Below are positions 25,204 through 34,684 of a stretch of 64,000 bases of DNA, piece after piece. The position numbers and the translations under genes were made by a program. The stretch is from CAZOZZ01 sp965247425 (lineage in GTDB: Bacteria > Acidobacteriota > Terriglobia > 20CM-2-55-15), in NCBI GenBank assembly GCA_965247425.1, contig OZ252023.1, positions 4,774,001 to 4,838,000 of the forward strand, written 5' to 3'. The notes under the pieces are model-generated. The model worked only from the letters and a program-made list of their open reading frames with translations. It had not been told where the DNA came from and ran no database searches. Position 1 is the first letter of the stretch. Each line of letters opens with the position of its first letter.

Positions 25204-26547
25204 ATGATGAGTAACGCATCGAAAACGTGGAACATTTCAACGACGCTCGCCCTGCTCGTCGGGTTCGCGACCGCCTGGGGGGAGCCCGCCCATGGGCAGG
25301 CGCTCTATCGTCAGCCGTCACTGGACGAACTGGCGGCGCTGGCCGACGCGGACGGAGTCATTCCCCAACCGTTCCTCGCACTCACCAACTCGAACGTTGT
25401 GGACGTCCGGGGCGGAACGATTCTTCGCGGCGTCACGGTCGTGGTGCGCGCAGGCAAGATCGAGTCGGTTGGCGCGAACCCGCCTCCGGGCGGCGCCGAG
25501 ATCGTAGATCTTCGTGGGTTCTACGTCACACCCGGGTTCTTCGAAGGGCACTACCACGGAAGCAGCGTCGCGTCGGCCCGCCGCGCTCTGACGTCCGGTG
25601 TGACGACAGCGCGGAGCGCGAGCGTGAACGGATACACCGATGTCGCCCAGCGGGATATGGTGAGAGCCGGGCATCTGGTCGGCCCCGACATCCTTGCCGC
25701 GGGAGTCTACGTGGTTCCGGATCTGGGAGCCGGCGACAACGTTCTTGCCGACTCCAGGCTTGCAAAATTCGTGAATCGGCCGCTCCGAGGTGAAGCGGCG
25801 GTTCGCGAGGTGGTCCGCATCAACGCGGACCACGGCGTCGATTGGATCAAGACCCGCTCTGGAGGTGTGACGTCCGGCATGTCCGGCCCGGATCCCATTT
25901 CTCAGGTCTACACAGAAGCCGAACTGGTCGCAATCGTCGACGAGGCCAGCCGGTTCGATATTCCCGTCGAATGTCATGCGCATGGAACCAACGTCATCCT
26001 CGCCGCCATCCTGGCGGGCTGCAGGAGCATCGAACACGCTTCATACGTCGATCGGCAAGGTCTGCAAATGATGGTCGACACCGGGACGATCTGGGCTCCG
26101 ACCTATATCTCGGTCACCGGTTTCGAACTGCCGCACGACGATTACAACACCACCATCGCCCGTCAGCGCTGGCCACACCTCATCGAAAACATGCAGCGAA
26201 TGATTCGACGGGGGTATCAGATGGGTGTACGGATCGTGACTGCGGTCGATTCGAGCTACGGCCCTCTAAGCGTCTACCGGATTCCGGGGGAGATCAACGC
26301 CTTTATCGAATTGGGAATGACACCGGTGGACGCGCTTCGCGCCGCCACCATCGTGTCGGCCGAAGCGTACGGACTGGATGGACAAACCGGTGCGATCGAG
26401 GTGGGACTCGATGCGGATCTGCTCGTGTTCGACCGCGACCCACTGGAACAGCCATCGGTCCTGCACAACCCCCTCCTGGTGATGAGCAACGGCCGTATCG
26501 CGGTAAACCGACAAGTCGGACTGAGTAAGATCCTGCCAAATCATTGA
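25204..26547 (+). CDS. Secreted amidohydrolase-family metalloenzyme
   Basis: There are two adjacent ATGs (25204, 25207) after AGGAGG; the second has the better spacing. The product of about 447 residues has a signal peptide ending near HGQA, then an amidohydrolase (imidazolonepropionase/prolidase-like) domain. A beta-strand cap (NVVDVRGGTILRGVTVVVRAGKI) is followed by VTPGFFEGHYHGS (first metal His pair), then IPVECHAHGTN, SIEHASYVD, TAVDSSYGP (catalytic Asp region) and GLDADLLVFDRDP. It would hydrolyse an amide, dipeptide or ring bond in the periplasm; the substrate is unknown. The metal motif is HYH instead of the common HxH with Thr/Val. Confidence 0.9.
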   Translation: MMSNASKTWNISTTLALLVGFATAWGEPAHGQALYRQPSLDELAALADADGVIPQPFLALTNSNVVDVRGGTILRGVTVVVRAGKIESVGANPPPGGAEIVDLRGFYVTPGFFEGHYHGSSVASARRALTSGVTTARSASVNGYTDVAQRDMVRAGHLVGPDILAAGVYVVPDLGAGDNVLADSRLAKFVNRPLRGEAAVREVVRINADHGVDWIKTRSGGVTSGMSGPDPISQVYTEAELVAIVDEASRFDIPVECHAHGTNVILAAILAGCRSIEHASYVDRQGLQMMVDTGTIWAPTYISVTGFELPHDDYNTTIARQRWPHLIENMQRMIRRGYQMGVRIVTAVDSSYGPLSVYRIPGEINAFIELGMTPVDALRAATIVSAEAYGLDGQTGAIEVGLDADLLVFDRDPLEQPSVLHNPLLVMSNGRIAVNRQVGLSKILPNH

Positions 26548-26597
26548 GAATAGCCGCGACCGGGCCAAACGGATTTCCTGTCCACAAGCACACGGTC

Positions 26598-27416
26598 ATG
26601 GCCTATCATGTGCCAATGGAAGTACGCATTTATTCGAACTCGCATCGTCCAGGCGTCGGGTTACAGCCGAAACGCGAACCGCAGCGACCTCTGCTGCCAC
26701 AGCACGCACGCCACTGTCCGGTCCTCGAGGCCGGAAGCGCTCTGGGGTTTCTGGTCTATCCACCGCTCGAGGAGAACGAATCGTTCCACATCGAGTACCA
26801 GGGTGACGGCCAGTACAGGTTCATGTATTTCATTCGCACCCCGGCCGGGAAATGGGAAGGGATCTTCGCGGCCAATATTGTGCTTCCGGTTGGAAGCATC
26901 GGAAAGATGAAGGAAGAGGTTGAGTTCCTCGTCCCGGACCCGCCGATCAACGTCGGGAACGCGCTCGAGATGCTGCGAACCTACATCGTCCCCGAGGATC
27001 TGGGCACCCCTCCGGGAGCGGTTACGCTCCGGGGCGCGACAAACTTTCAGACTCCTGAAGGATGGGACACCGTCTTCGGCCCGGTCCTCAACATGATCGA
27101 GCGCCCCATTGCTCCGATGATGGTCATACGGGTCGAAACCGACTGGTTCCCGCACGAATCCGAATTCCGCTACGTCCTTCAACCGGGAGAAGGACTGCCG
27201 GGGACACATAGCATGCCAATTGGACAGATCTTCTTCGTGAAGCGCGAAGAGGTCGTCCTCAAGGATTGTAACGAGGAGGAACTCGAAGCGATCCGGACCT
27301 CCAAAAAGGAATTCTTCCACGAAAAAGCGGCGTTGAGGCGTACCAGCGCTTACGGTCTTGAATACAGCCCTCTCTATGCGCGGCGAAGCCGGGGGGACAA
27401 ACCTGGGAAGTCGTAA
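26598..27416 (+). CDS. Conserved hypothetical protein, DUF6065-like
   Basis: This protein of about 272 residues has no signal peptide or membrane segment. Two features stand out: RHCPVLEAGSALGFLVYPPLEENESFHIEYQ near the start, and a block with MVIRVETDWFPHESEFRYVLQPGEGLP followed by MPIGQIFFVKRE. The VETDW...GE...P pattern resembles DUF6065 proteins, whose role is unknown; the match is from memory and tentative. Starts at 26598 or 26616 are both possible, neither with a good ribosome binding site. It may follow the amidohydrolase in one transcript. Confidence 0.6.
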   Translation: MAYHVPMEVRIYSNSHRPGVGLQPKREPQRPLLPQHARHCPVLEAGSALGFLVYPPLEENESFHIEYQGDGQYRFMYFIRTPAGKWEGIFAANIVLPVGSIGKMKEEVEFLVPDPPINVGNALEMLRTYIVPEDLGTPPGAVTLRGATNFQTPEGWDTVFGPVLNMIERPIAPMMVIRVETDWFPHESEFRYVLQPGEGLPGTHSMPIGQIFFVKREEVVLKDCNEEELEAIRTSKKEFFHEKAALRRTSAYGLEYSPLYARRSRGDKPGKS

Positions 27417-27473
27417 GAGACGGGCATTACTAATCTACACGCAACGTCGGCAAAACCACGAACAGGAACTCGT

Positions 27474-28553
27474 ATGAAGACCCTCATTCTGCCCCTGGCT
27501 GCGTTCGCCCTTCTGGCCGTCCCAACCGATGGGTCCGCACAACAGTCCTCTCTGGACCGGCTGCCACCGGACCAGTTCGACGTCGTGCCACCGACAGACC
27601 ACGTGGCTGGCGAACCAGGGGCAATGAAGATCCAGCAGAGCGGCTGCCGGGCCTTGCCCACCGGGCGGACCCGACGGCGCATCGTCGACGTGGCAGTGCA
27701 GGAGTGGGGCTTCTTCGGTTTTTCGATCGTCGACGAAACAGTCACGGAACGACGGACCGTCGGCCCGGGTGCAGTGCCTTCGCCCAACCGACCCGGGTCG
27801 GGAACCCGTAGCCGGCGCCGATTTCGACGCCTCGATCCCCGGGAGTCGGAGAGGGTCGCCGCCTCTATCGGTGGCTACTGGGCGGTCACGCCCGGGGGCG
27901 ACTGGATTTTGGAGAAACAGAACGAGGCCTGGAACGGGCCCGGAGGCATCGGCACACGATGGCGCAACCCCTGGTCGGCCGCCTTCGTGTCGTGGGTGAT
28001 GTGTGAGAGCGGCCTGGGCAACGCCAGCCAGTTCCAGCGCGCTATCGCTCACCACACGTATATCGACCAGGCCATCCGGGCACGCGATCGGGGCACAACT
28101 CAATCGGCATTCGTCGCTTACGACGTCGGCGAGGCGGCAATCGAGCCGGGCGACCTTTTGTGCCGGGGAAGCCGGCCAGCCTATCGCAACCTCTCCGAAA
28201 GGCGCCGGCAAATGGGAATCGGGGCACGGACCCATTGCGACCTCGTGGTGAAAGTGGATGAATCCGAGGAACGCATCCTCGCTATCGGAGGCAATGTACG
28301 CGGCTCGGTCAGCTTAAAATTACTGCCCGCGTTTCTCGAAGAGGGAAAATACTTACGTCCACCCGGCCGATCGACATCCAGAGGCAGGCGAGTGGTTTTT
28401 GCCCATCTGAAACTGCGCGCCGACCCCATCGAAGCGGACGCGCTGGACAACAGCCCGACAGTGAAGGCCCTGACGTGCGCCGCCGGGCTCAGAACTTCCT
28501 CCCGGGTCGCCGCAAGGAATCTGGCGGCTGCGGGGGTCGAGGGTAACTGCTGA
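27474..28553 (+). CDS. Secreted DUF2272-domain protein
   Basis: This 359-residue protein has a signal peptide ending near GSAQQ. A Pro/Arg-rich region follows. The DUF2272 domain (about 120-290) has NPWSAAFVSWVMCESGLGNASQFQRAIAHHTYI, then AIEPGDLLCRGS, RTHCDLVVKVDE and ILAIGGNVRGSV. The CxxxG...H...CD pattern looks like a papain/NlpC-type Cys-His fold, so a cell-wall hydrolase is a reasonable guess but not established. The C-terminal 40 residues are unique. It is monocistronic. Confidence 0.8.
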   Translation: MKTLILPLAAFALLAVPTDGSAQQSSLDRLPPDQFDVVPPTDHVAGEPGAMKIQQSGCRALPTGRTRRRIVDVAVQEWGFFGFSIVDETVTERRTVGPGAVPSPNRPGSGTRSRRRFRRLDPRESERVAASIGGYWAVTPGGDWILEKQNEAWNGPGGIGTRWRNPWSAAFVSWVMCESGLGNASQFQRAIAHHTYIDQAIRARDRGTTQSAFVAYDVGEAAIEPGDLLCRGSRPAYRNLSERRRQMGIGARTHCDLVVKVDESEERILAIGGNVRGSVSLKLLPAFLEEGKYLRPPGRSTSRGRRVVFAHLKLRADPIEADALDNSPTVKALTCAAGLRTSSRVAARNLAAAGVEGNC

Positions 28554-29000
28554 CGACCCGTGAAGTTCTCCTGTAGAGAAATGAACCTGCATTCAATCAG
28601 AGCCAATTCGTCGTCCGCAATGGAGCACTGATTCGGGGGGGAGGATGATCAGGCGGTGGTGCGACACTTCGAGCGAGCGAGTGAGGTCCTGAAAGAGCTA
28701 CTCGAGGATGCTCCAAGATGAAGCCCGGGGCTCTGAACTGAAGGCTGGAAGATCCGCCGGACCACCTCAGGAATGCGCCCGTACCACAGGAATCGAAGTC
28801 GACCAACTCGTAACCCCGCAGTTCCCCCGATCCCGATTTCTTCTCTGAAAATTTCTCAGGTCAGACAGGGAATTTGCCAGGGCCAACCCGGCCAACACAG
28901 CATCAAACTTCGAATATGGGAACAGCCGGGAGCGCTCGGATTCCCCGGACCAGTCCTGGCATCTTCGGGCACTACGCTGCATGTCTACTGGAGGTGCAAC
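28554..29000. other. 447-nt segment without a recognisable gene
   Basis: Short open frames occur on both strands but show no ribosome binding sites, motifs or consistent codon bias. I see no repeats shared with the rest of the window. It may hold a decayed gene or the promoter of the small gene at 29001. Confidence 0.4.
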
Positions 29001-29165
29001 GTGAGCAAAACCGTGACGATTGCAAAACCCATGGATCCGGAACTCGATCCGGCACTTGAGGAGGAGTTCTACATCGAACCACCGGAACTCAAAGCCCGAC
29101 TGGACGTCGAAGAAAGCCAGGAATTCTGTGGAGAACCCGAAAAGGTGCGAATCGCTGAACTCTAG
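29001..29165 (+). CDS. Small acidic protein of unknown function
   Basis: The GTG at 29001 has a strong ribosome binding site (GGAGGT, 6 nt upstream). The 54-residue product begins VSKTVTIAKPMDPELDPALE and is rich in Glu and Asp, with repeated PEL/PALE/PPEL turns and one Cys near the end (QEFCGEPEK). There is no signal peptide or membrane segment. The frame extends upstream to 28773, but that part has no start signal and looks random. It could be a small regulator or a protein ligand; I recognise no family. Confidence 0.5.
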   Translation: MSKTVTIAKPMDPELDPALEEEFYIEPPELKARLDVEESQEFCGEPEKVRIAEL

Positions 29166-29459
29166 TGCGGGCGATAAACGGTATACGGCCGATTCCCGGA
29201 CAAGTGTCCGGTCCAGCGTGATCAGCCATGACGTGCCCATTCAAGCGCCGGAGCCAACGCAAGCGGCCTGGGAGCGGTCGCACGACGGTCACCCTATAAC
29301 CAGGGGAGACCGCCTCGTCCCGCAACGCCGTCGGATCATCACAACGTCGGATCCAGGGACGGCACGATCGTAGACCGATCAACTACCGCCCCAGCGCCCG
29401 TTGTCAGGCGCCAAAACGAAGGTCAACGCAAACGTGTCGGGAAGTTGTTCAAAGGAAAA
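29166..29459. other. 294-nt intergenic segment, nothing identified
   Basis: It lies between the small acidic gene and the 3' end of tRNA-Leu. I see no gene, repeat or clear hairpin. Confidence 0.4.
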
Positions 29460-29544
29460 TGCCGAAAGGGGGACTCGAACCCCCACGTCCGCAATGGACA
29501 CTAGAACCTGAGTCTAGCGCGTCTGCCAATTCCGCCATTTCGGC
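29460..29544 (-). tRNA. tRNA-Leu (anticodon CAG)
   Basis: The 85-nt gene folds into a class II tRNA. The acceptor stem is GCCGAAA/TTTCGGC with discriminator A. The D arm holds GGCGGAATTGGCAGACGC. The anticodon stem CTAGA/TCTAG holds loop CTCAGGT, giving anticodon CAG. A long variable arm precedes the T arm GGGGGTTCGAGTCCCCC. The 3' CCA is not encoded. A TATACT box at 29659-29654 could be its -10 region. Confidence 0.96.
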
Positions 29545-29971
29545 TGGCTTGTTTTCAGCAACTTCCAGGGTGGTTGCGAAAACGTTCTGACCCGGCAGTC
29601 CCCACCGGCTCCCACTGGACCACTGCCGCTCGCTTGTGCCCGAGCGACAAGTGAGTATACCGCATTGTTATCTTCGGGTCTTGAGGACTCAGTCGCTCGA
29701 CGACTGAAGATTACTTTCCAGTGCATTTGCACTATCCGATTGACGCAATTGACGGATTCCTCCGATTCAACTTTACCGTTAGGCTTATAACAGCGATAGA
29801 CATTTGTCTGTGCCCCGGCGCCTGGGTCTCCTACCGGATGTATCGGGGCACTTTTTTGTCCGCGGCCACGCCTCCTTCCTCGGGCCACGGCTCGTCGATG
29901 ACCACCGGTGTTGGGCGCACGCGGGTAACTGCGGATTGTAAACCGTCCCGGTATGTGCGAATACTGGGAGA
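29545..29971. other. 427-nt intergenic segment between tRNA-Leu and rnr
   Basis: It holds the promoters of the divergent tRNA-Leu and rnr. The best visible box is TATACT at 29659-29654 on the minus strand. Open frames here lack any recognisable content. Confidence 0.45.
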
Positions 29972-32134
29972 GTGACACCGAGGAAGAGGGCCGAACGATC
30001 CAGCCTCCAGGATCTGACCAAAGAGTACCTGCTGCGGCACATCCAGAAGAAACCGGATCGGGCCGCCAGTTTCCGGCGGATCCTTGATGATTTCCAGGCC
30101 GACCGGTCGGACCGCAAGTGGATCAAGGAAATCCTCGATCAACTGGTCCGGGACCGGGAACTGGTTCATCACAGGGGAAACCGCTACGAGGCTCCGAGAA
30201 AGGAAGTCCTGGTTTACGGACGGATCTCGCTTCACCGCGACGGTTACGGGTTCGTTATTCTCGACGACCGTCTACCGGGAATCGAAAGCGACGTTTTCGT
30301 TGCTCCCACGCTTACGGCTTCGGCCATGCATGGGGACCGGGTCGGCATCGTCATCACGCTGAAGAAACCAGGTGGGCGGGCCGAGGGAAAAGTCGTTCGC
30401 GTCGAGAAGAGAGCGCGCGACACGATCGTCGGACAGTTGCGATTCGATGGAGAAGTGTTCTTTGTTTCGCCGGCAGACGAAAAACTCCCGCCCAAGATCC
30501 TGGTCGTCGACGCCGCGTCAGAGCACAAAGACAAGATGGTCGAGGTGGAACTCACCCGCTTCCCATCCGACTCACACTGGCCCGCCGGGAAGATCGTTTC
30601 CGTCATCGGGTTCATCGACGATCCGAACGTCGAAACAAACGTTATCATCCGGAAATACAGTCTACCCGTCGAATTTCCGGAAGCCGTCCTCGGGGAAACC
30701 GCCAGCCTCCAGGACGAACTGAGGGAAGAAGATTTTGCCAATCGGGATGACTTCCGCGATCGGTCGATCGTCACGATCGACCCGGCCACCGCGCGGGACT
30801 TTGATGACGCCATCGATGTCGAGGAAACCGCCGGGGGAGGGTTTCGCCTCGGCGTCCACATCGCCGACGTGTCTCACTTCGTTCCCGTCGACTCCGCGAC
30901 CGATCGCGAAGGTCGGCTTCGCGGCACCTCCGTGTATTTTCCGGATCGCGTCGTTCCCATGCTTCCCGATAAAATCTCGAACCAACTCTGCTCTCTCAAC
31001 CCATATGTCGACCGCCTGGCAATGAGCGTCATCCTGGACATCGCCCCCGACGGAGCGATCAAGGGTCACTCGTTCCATGAAAGCGTGATTCGGTCGGCGG
31101 AGCGTTTCACTTACGAACAGGTCCAGCAAATACTCGACGGCAACGGTTCCCTGCGAAGCAGGTATCGCAAGTTTGTGGCAGACCTCGGAGTCCTCGAACG
31201 CCTGGCGCGGCTGCTGCGGGAGAAACGCCGGGAGCGGGGCACGATCGACTTCGATCTGCCTGAACCGGAGCTGACGTTCGACGCGAACGGTCTGATCGAG
31301 GGAATCTCAAAAGCGGAACGTTACTTCTCCCACAAGATGATCGAGGAGTTCATGATCGCCGCCAATGAGGCGGTCGCACGCACGCTGGAATCGGAAGTCC
31401 ATGCGACGATCTTTCGCGTTCATGAGCCGCCCGACCCCTCGAGGATCGAACAGTTGTCGGACGTGCTGGCCGGACTCGGCCTGAAGTTTCATCCCCGATC
31501 CCTGAGACCCGCGCAATTTCAGAAGTTCCTCAATTCCATGGCTGGACGCCCGGACGAACGGATGGTTTCTTACCTGATGTTGCGATCGTTCAAACAGGCG
31601 GTGTACGCGGTGGAAAACCGAGGTCATTTCGGATTGGCTTCGGAGTGCTATACGCACTTCACCTCGCCCATCCGGCGGTACCCGGATCTGATCATCCATC
31701 GCATCCTCAAGGCCCACATTGGAGGCAAGAGGAAGAGGCGACATTCCATGGCACAGCTGGGCGCCATCGCCAGCGAATCGAGCGAGCGTGAACGGACGGC
31801 CGATGCGGCGGAACGGGAACTCTACAACTGGAAACGGATGATCCTGCTCGAGGAGCATATAGGGGACACCTTTGAAGCGCTCATCATCAGCGTGTCGCCC
31901 CGCGGCATGACGGTGGAGCTGGTCGACCAGTTCATCGAAGGCTTCATACCAGTGGGTGAAATCGAGGACGACTACTACGATTTCGAACCGCCGACGCGGA
32001 CATTGGTCGGGAGAGGCACCCGGAATCGGTACTCCCTGGGACGGAAGATCACTGTGCAGGTCGCCCGCGTGGACAAGCTGCTCGGCCGGGCTTATTTCCT
32101 GCCGGTGCTGGCCAACAAAAAGGGCAGGCGTTAG
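29972..32134 (+). CDS. rnr: Ribonuclease R
   Basis: This 720-residue 3'-5' exoribonuclease degrades structured RNA. It has an N-terminal winged helix (about 15-70), cold-shock domains (about 75-220, including VYGRISLHRDGYGFVILDDR), the RNB catalytic domain (about 260-590) with the four-Asp motif IDPATARDFDDAIDV, and a C-terminal S1 domain (about 635-715). The start is a GTG at 29972; there is no strong ribosome binding site, but the domain limits fit. The C-terminus ends in a short basic tail (KKGRR). It lies 26 nt upstream of a tRNA-Met gene. Confidence 0.95.
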   Translation: MTPRKRAERSSLQDLTKEYLLRHIQKKPDRAASFRRILDDFQADRSDRKWIKEILDQLVRDRELVHHRGNRYEAPRKEVLVYGRISLHRDGYGFVILDDRLPGIESDVFVAPTLTASAMHGDRVGIVITLKKPGGRAEGKVVRVEKRARDTIVGQLRFDGEVFFVSPADEKLPPKILVVDAASEHKDKMVEVELTRFPSDSHWPAGKIVSVIGFIDDPNVETNVIIRKYSLPVEFPEAVLGETASLQDELREEDFANRDDFRDRSIVTIDPATARDFDDAIDVEETAGGGFRLGVHIADVSHFVPVDSATDREGRLRGTSVYFPDRVVPMLPDKISNQLCSLNPYVDRLAMSVILDIAPDGAIKGHSFHESVIRSAERFTYEQVQQILDGNGSLRSRYRKFVADLGVLERLARLLREKRRERGTIDFDLPEPELTFDANGLIEGISKAERYFSHKMIEEFMIAANEAVARTLESEVHATIFRVHEPPDPSRIEQLSDVLAGLGLKFHPRSLRPAQFQKFLNSMAGRPDERMVSYLMLRSFKQAVYAVENRGHFGLASECYTHFTSPIRRYPDLIIHRILKAHIGGKRKRRHSMAQLGAIASESSERERTADAAERELYNWKRMILLEEHIGDTFEALIISVSPRGMTVELVDQFIEGFIPVGEIEDDYYDFEPPTRTLVGRGTRNRYSLGRKITVQVARVDKLLGRAYFLPVLANKKGRR

Positions 32135-32160
32135 AATGGTCTGTTTGAAAAGACGTTATG

Positions 32161-32233
32161 GCCGGCGTAGCTCAGTGGTTAGAGCGAAGGTCTCATAATC
32201 CTTAGGTCGGCAGTTCGACTCTGCCCGCCGGCA
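32161..32233 (+). tRNA. tRNA with CAT anticodon (Met, or Ile2)
   Basis: The 73-nt cloverleaf has acceptor GCCGGCG/CGCCGGC with discriminator A, D arm GCTCAGTGGTTAGAGC, anticodon loop CTCATAA (anticodon CAT) and T arm GGCAGTTCGACTCTGCC. CCA is not encoded. The closed first acceptor pair excludes initiator tRNA. Elongator Met is the default, but a lysidine-modified tRNA-Ile2 cannot be excluded from this sequence. Confidence 0.93.
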
Positions 32234-32402
32234 TTACAAATCCACGAACCAGGAAGGACGCCGGATGCAATTGGAACTCCCGTTGTATTCCCTCCTGTGC
32301 CCATCTCAATCGGGATGTCGTTCAAAGGTGCATGTGTTCTCTGTGGGAGACTGGATATGGATTCCTCTAGGAGCCTCGGCGGCAGCGATCGTCACATCTC
32401 AA

Positions 32403-33185
32403 TCAGGCCAGCAGCTCTCGCAACAGGTCTGTCCAACGGACCTGGTATTCCTGAACCTCAGACTCAGACATATCCCAACTGAAAAGCCACAACTGGGCTT
32501 CGGGGCGTCCGGCACATGCTTCCAGTCCGACACGGAACAAAGAGTTGTTCAGGTTTTCGACGGTCCCTGAGAAATCTGTCGGTTGCTCGGAGTACAAGAC
32601 GGCGCCTTCCAGGGTGTCTCGGTTACCAAAAGTGATCGAATAGCGATCGTGCTCGTTGGTTCCGGGCATGGCACCGCGTTTGAGTAACCCTTCAGAACTC
32701 CACAGCCGGTCCCAAGCTTCGGGATAGGGCGTGTCGATCGGGGCTCGGGCCCAGGCGACGCGCCGGGGGAGACCACGCTTGTGTCGCAGGTAATGACTCA
32801 GACTCCGCAACTCGAACTGCCAGCCGCGACGAACGCCGTCGTACTCGTCGTTCCAATCAGAGGCTCCAAAGCCGGAGTGAACCAGCCGCAGCACCGTCTG
32901 GCCGGCACGAGCGTAGAGCGTGTAGTCCACAGCGAGGGCGCCTTGTTCGAACCAAGCCACTTTCAGCCTCTTACCGGGCTCCCATACTTCGATTTCCGAC
33001 GCTCCCTGAATCTCGGGGCCCCATCCCAGGAAAATAGATCCGCCGGGTCCCGGCTCCACCTTCGCTTCCAGGGGGAACCAACGGGTCAACACTTCTGGAT
33101 CGGTCAATGCTTGCCATACTTCCTCGGGCGGCGCATCCAGTGTGATCTCCATTTCGACGATGCGTGGCTTCTCTTGTGTCCTCAT
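32403..33185 (-). CDS. AHSA1/SRPBCC-domain protein
   Basis: This 260-residue protein has a Bet v1-like AHSA1 domain in its first half: RIVEMEITLDAPPEEVWQAL, then VLTRWFPLEAKVEPGPGG, GKRLKVAWFEQG, and LRLVHSGFGASDWNDEYDGV near 120. The C-terminal 120 residues (from PRRVAWARAPID) are an extra SRPBCC-like or ligand domain. It would bind a small hydrophobic ligand. It follows an ArsR-type regulator with an ATGA overlap, a common arrangement for such pairs. The ligand is unknown. Confidence 0.85.
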   Translation of the reverse strand: MRTQEKPRIVEMEITLDAPPEEVWQALTDPEVLTRWFPLEAKVEPGPGGSIFLGWGPEIQGASEIEVWEPGKRLKVAWFEQGALAVDYTLYARAGQTVLRLVHSGFGASDWNDEYDGVRRGWQFELRSLSHYLRHKRGLPRRVAWARAPIDTPYPEAWDRLWSSEGLLKRGAMPGTNEHDRYSITFGNRDTLEGAVLYSEQPTDFSGTVENLNNSLFRVGLEACAGRPEAQLWLFSWDMSESEVQEYQVRWTDLLRELLA

Positions 33186-33850
33186 GCCTCTTCTCCTTTA
33201 CTGTATTGCCCGTCCGGTCTGGACCGGCGGGGTCTCTCCAATTTGACGGATGGATATCCTGCAACCAGGAACTTGAACGAACGCCCGTTTCGGGCACCTT
33301 CGTCGTGGTACTTCTTCGAAAGTTCCGCGATGTGGCTGGTGAGTTCGTCGCAAAAAGCATGTCTCTCGCTCGCGGATGAAAACCGGACCTCAGTCTCGAG
33401 CGACAGCGTGGCCAGTCGTTTTCCCGTGGCCGCCGCCCGGGTACGCAACAGTCCCAACTCCGCGAGAGCCCGGGTGGCCAGGGCCATCAGGTAGGCAGAC
33501 GAGAATCGATCCCGGACACGCTCGGGATCGGCGGCGAGTGTCCCCAGCGTGTCCGGGCTGATCACGTAAGAACGGGCGGTGGCGCGAACCATCCGTTCAA
33601 CACAGTTCCCTTTCCTTCTCTCTTCCACAAACTCCACCAGCCCCGCCCTTTCCAACTCTCTCAAGTGGTAGTTGACCTTCTGCCGGGGCAGTTCCAGCCG
33701 CCTGGAAACACCAGAAGCCGAGTCGGCCTCCGCAAGGTTCTCGAGGATTTGTCTTCTGAGGGGGTGGAGCAGAGCTGTGGCTCCCGAGTCGGTCCCAATG
33801 ACTTGCAGTTCCGTGTCTGTCGCTTGCACTGTGCGACCTCCTTGAAACAT
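33182..33850 (-). CDS. ArsR-family helix-turn-helix regulator
   Basis: This 222-residue protein starts at the ATG at 33850. The winged helix lies at about 20-85: ALLHPLRRQILENLAEADSA, then ASGVSRRLELPRQKVNYHLR and AGLVEFVEERRKG. The C-terminal domain of about 130 residues (with FSSASERHAFCDELTSHIAE) is typical for the longer ArsR group that controls AHSA1 genes. No metal-site ELCVCDL motif is present. Its stop overlaps the start of the AHSA1 gene. A palindrome lies directly upstream, so it probably represses its own operon. Confidence 0.86.
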   Translation of the reverse strand: MFQGGRTVQATDTELQVIGTDSGATALLHPLRRQILENLAEADSASGVSRRLELPRQKVNYHLRELERAGLVEFVEERRKGNCVERMVRATARSYVISPDTLGTLAADPERVRDRFSSAYLMALATRALAELGLLRTRAAATGKRLATLSLETEVRFSSASERHAFCDELTSHIAELSKKYHDEGARNGRSFKFLVAGYPSVKLERPRRSRPDGQYSKGEEA

Positions 33851-33859
33851 ATCTTCATA

Positions 33860-33897
33860 CCGACAAATATATGTGTCAAGACATTTATATTCGTCGG
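33860..33897. promoter_or_regulatory. Probable ArsR operator/promoter palindrome
   Basis: CCGACAAATATATGT (33860-33874) and its near reverse complement ACATTTATATTCGTCGG (33881-33897) flank a 6-nt centre that includes a TTGACA-like box on the minus strand. It lies 10 nt upstream of the ArsR start, where binding would block transcription. Confidence 0.65.
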
Positions 33898-34276
33898 TTA
33901 CATTCGGATGGAAAACGTTGGTTCCTGGGCCGTTTGTACCAGCGAAATGAGCCACATGGCGGATTTACGGAAGTGTCCAACTGCAATAGCATTGTGTTAG
34001 CGATAAAACGCTTCCTAATTACGCGATATGCGAAACTGAGCAGGTCGCGCCAGGGAACGCCACCATCTCCGTAACAACGAGATGGGGGCGCACTTCTTTG
34101 TCGTTGCATCCATCCCTGGCAATCTGTCGGGGTCTGCATCGTCCAGCCATTTCGGAAGAGCAGCTCGGTCGAAGTTGAATGAGGCCCGGCCAGCGGGCAT
34201 TTGAGTCGAATTCAAACCCATTGTTAAGGAAGTTCTATTTTCGCATTGTTGAAATCGATATGGTGTCGGCGGTATC
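33898..34276. other. 379-nt segment before an insertion sequence
   Basis: No gene or recognisable relic is seen. It is somewhat AT-richer than its neighbours. It probably contains the left end of the following insertion sequence, but I could not match terminal inverted repeats by eye. Confidence 0.35.
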
Positions 34277-34684
34277 TTGTGGTATATATACCTTCAGATG
34301 AAGAAGAAAAAGATATGGCTTGAGTTGAATCAGGTAAGGGGAGCGGTTGCGTCGCGACTGCGACGGCGGAAGTACAGCCTGATCGAGCGCCATGAGATAC
34401 CCGACGGTTTGCTGCCTGGCTCGGTGTCGATTAGTTACACCCGGTGCGGTAAGCCGACGTGCCGGTGTGTGTCGGGTGAAGGGCACCCATCCTGGTCCTG
34501 GACATTCATGATGGACGGGAAGAAGCATGTCGAACACGTTCCAGCTGCCATGGTTGAGGAGATTCAAAAGCGTGTCGGAGCGGGACGGGAGTTTCAGGAT
34601 GCGATCCGGGAGGTGCTGACAGCGAACGCGAAGTTGTTGGTGCTGGAGCGCCAGCAACAACGTGAGAAGCGGAAGCGCCGGTGA
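34277..34684 (+). CDS. IS accessory protein (DUF6788-like)
   Basis: This 135-residue basic protein begins MKKKKIWLELNQVRGAVASR. A central motif SISYTRCGKPTCRCVSGEGH has a C-x4-C-x-C zinc-like signature, followed by PSWSWTFMMDGKKHVEHVP, as in DUF6788 proteins that accompany some DDE transposases. The C-terminus is a Gln/Arg/Lys-rich helix. It overlaps the transposase start by 4 nt. It probably binds the element ends, but this is not shown. Confidence 0.72.
   Translation: MWYIYLQMKKKKIWLELNQVRGAVASRLRRRKYSLIERHEIPDGLLPGSVSISYTRCGKPTCRCVSGEGHPSWSWTFMMDGKKHVEHVPAAMVEEIQKRVGAGREFQDAIREVLTANAKLLVLERQQQREKRKRR

Noticed and set aside
28773..29165. 130-residue gene from the ATG at 28773
   Set aside because: The first 76 codons have no ribosome binding site and look random; the GTG at 29001 with a strong site is the better start.
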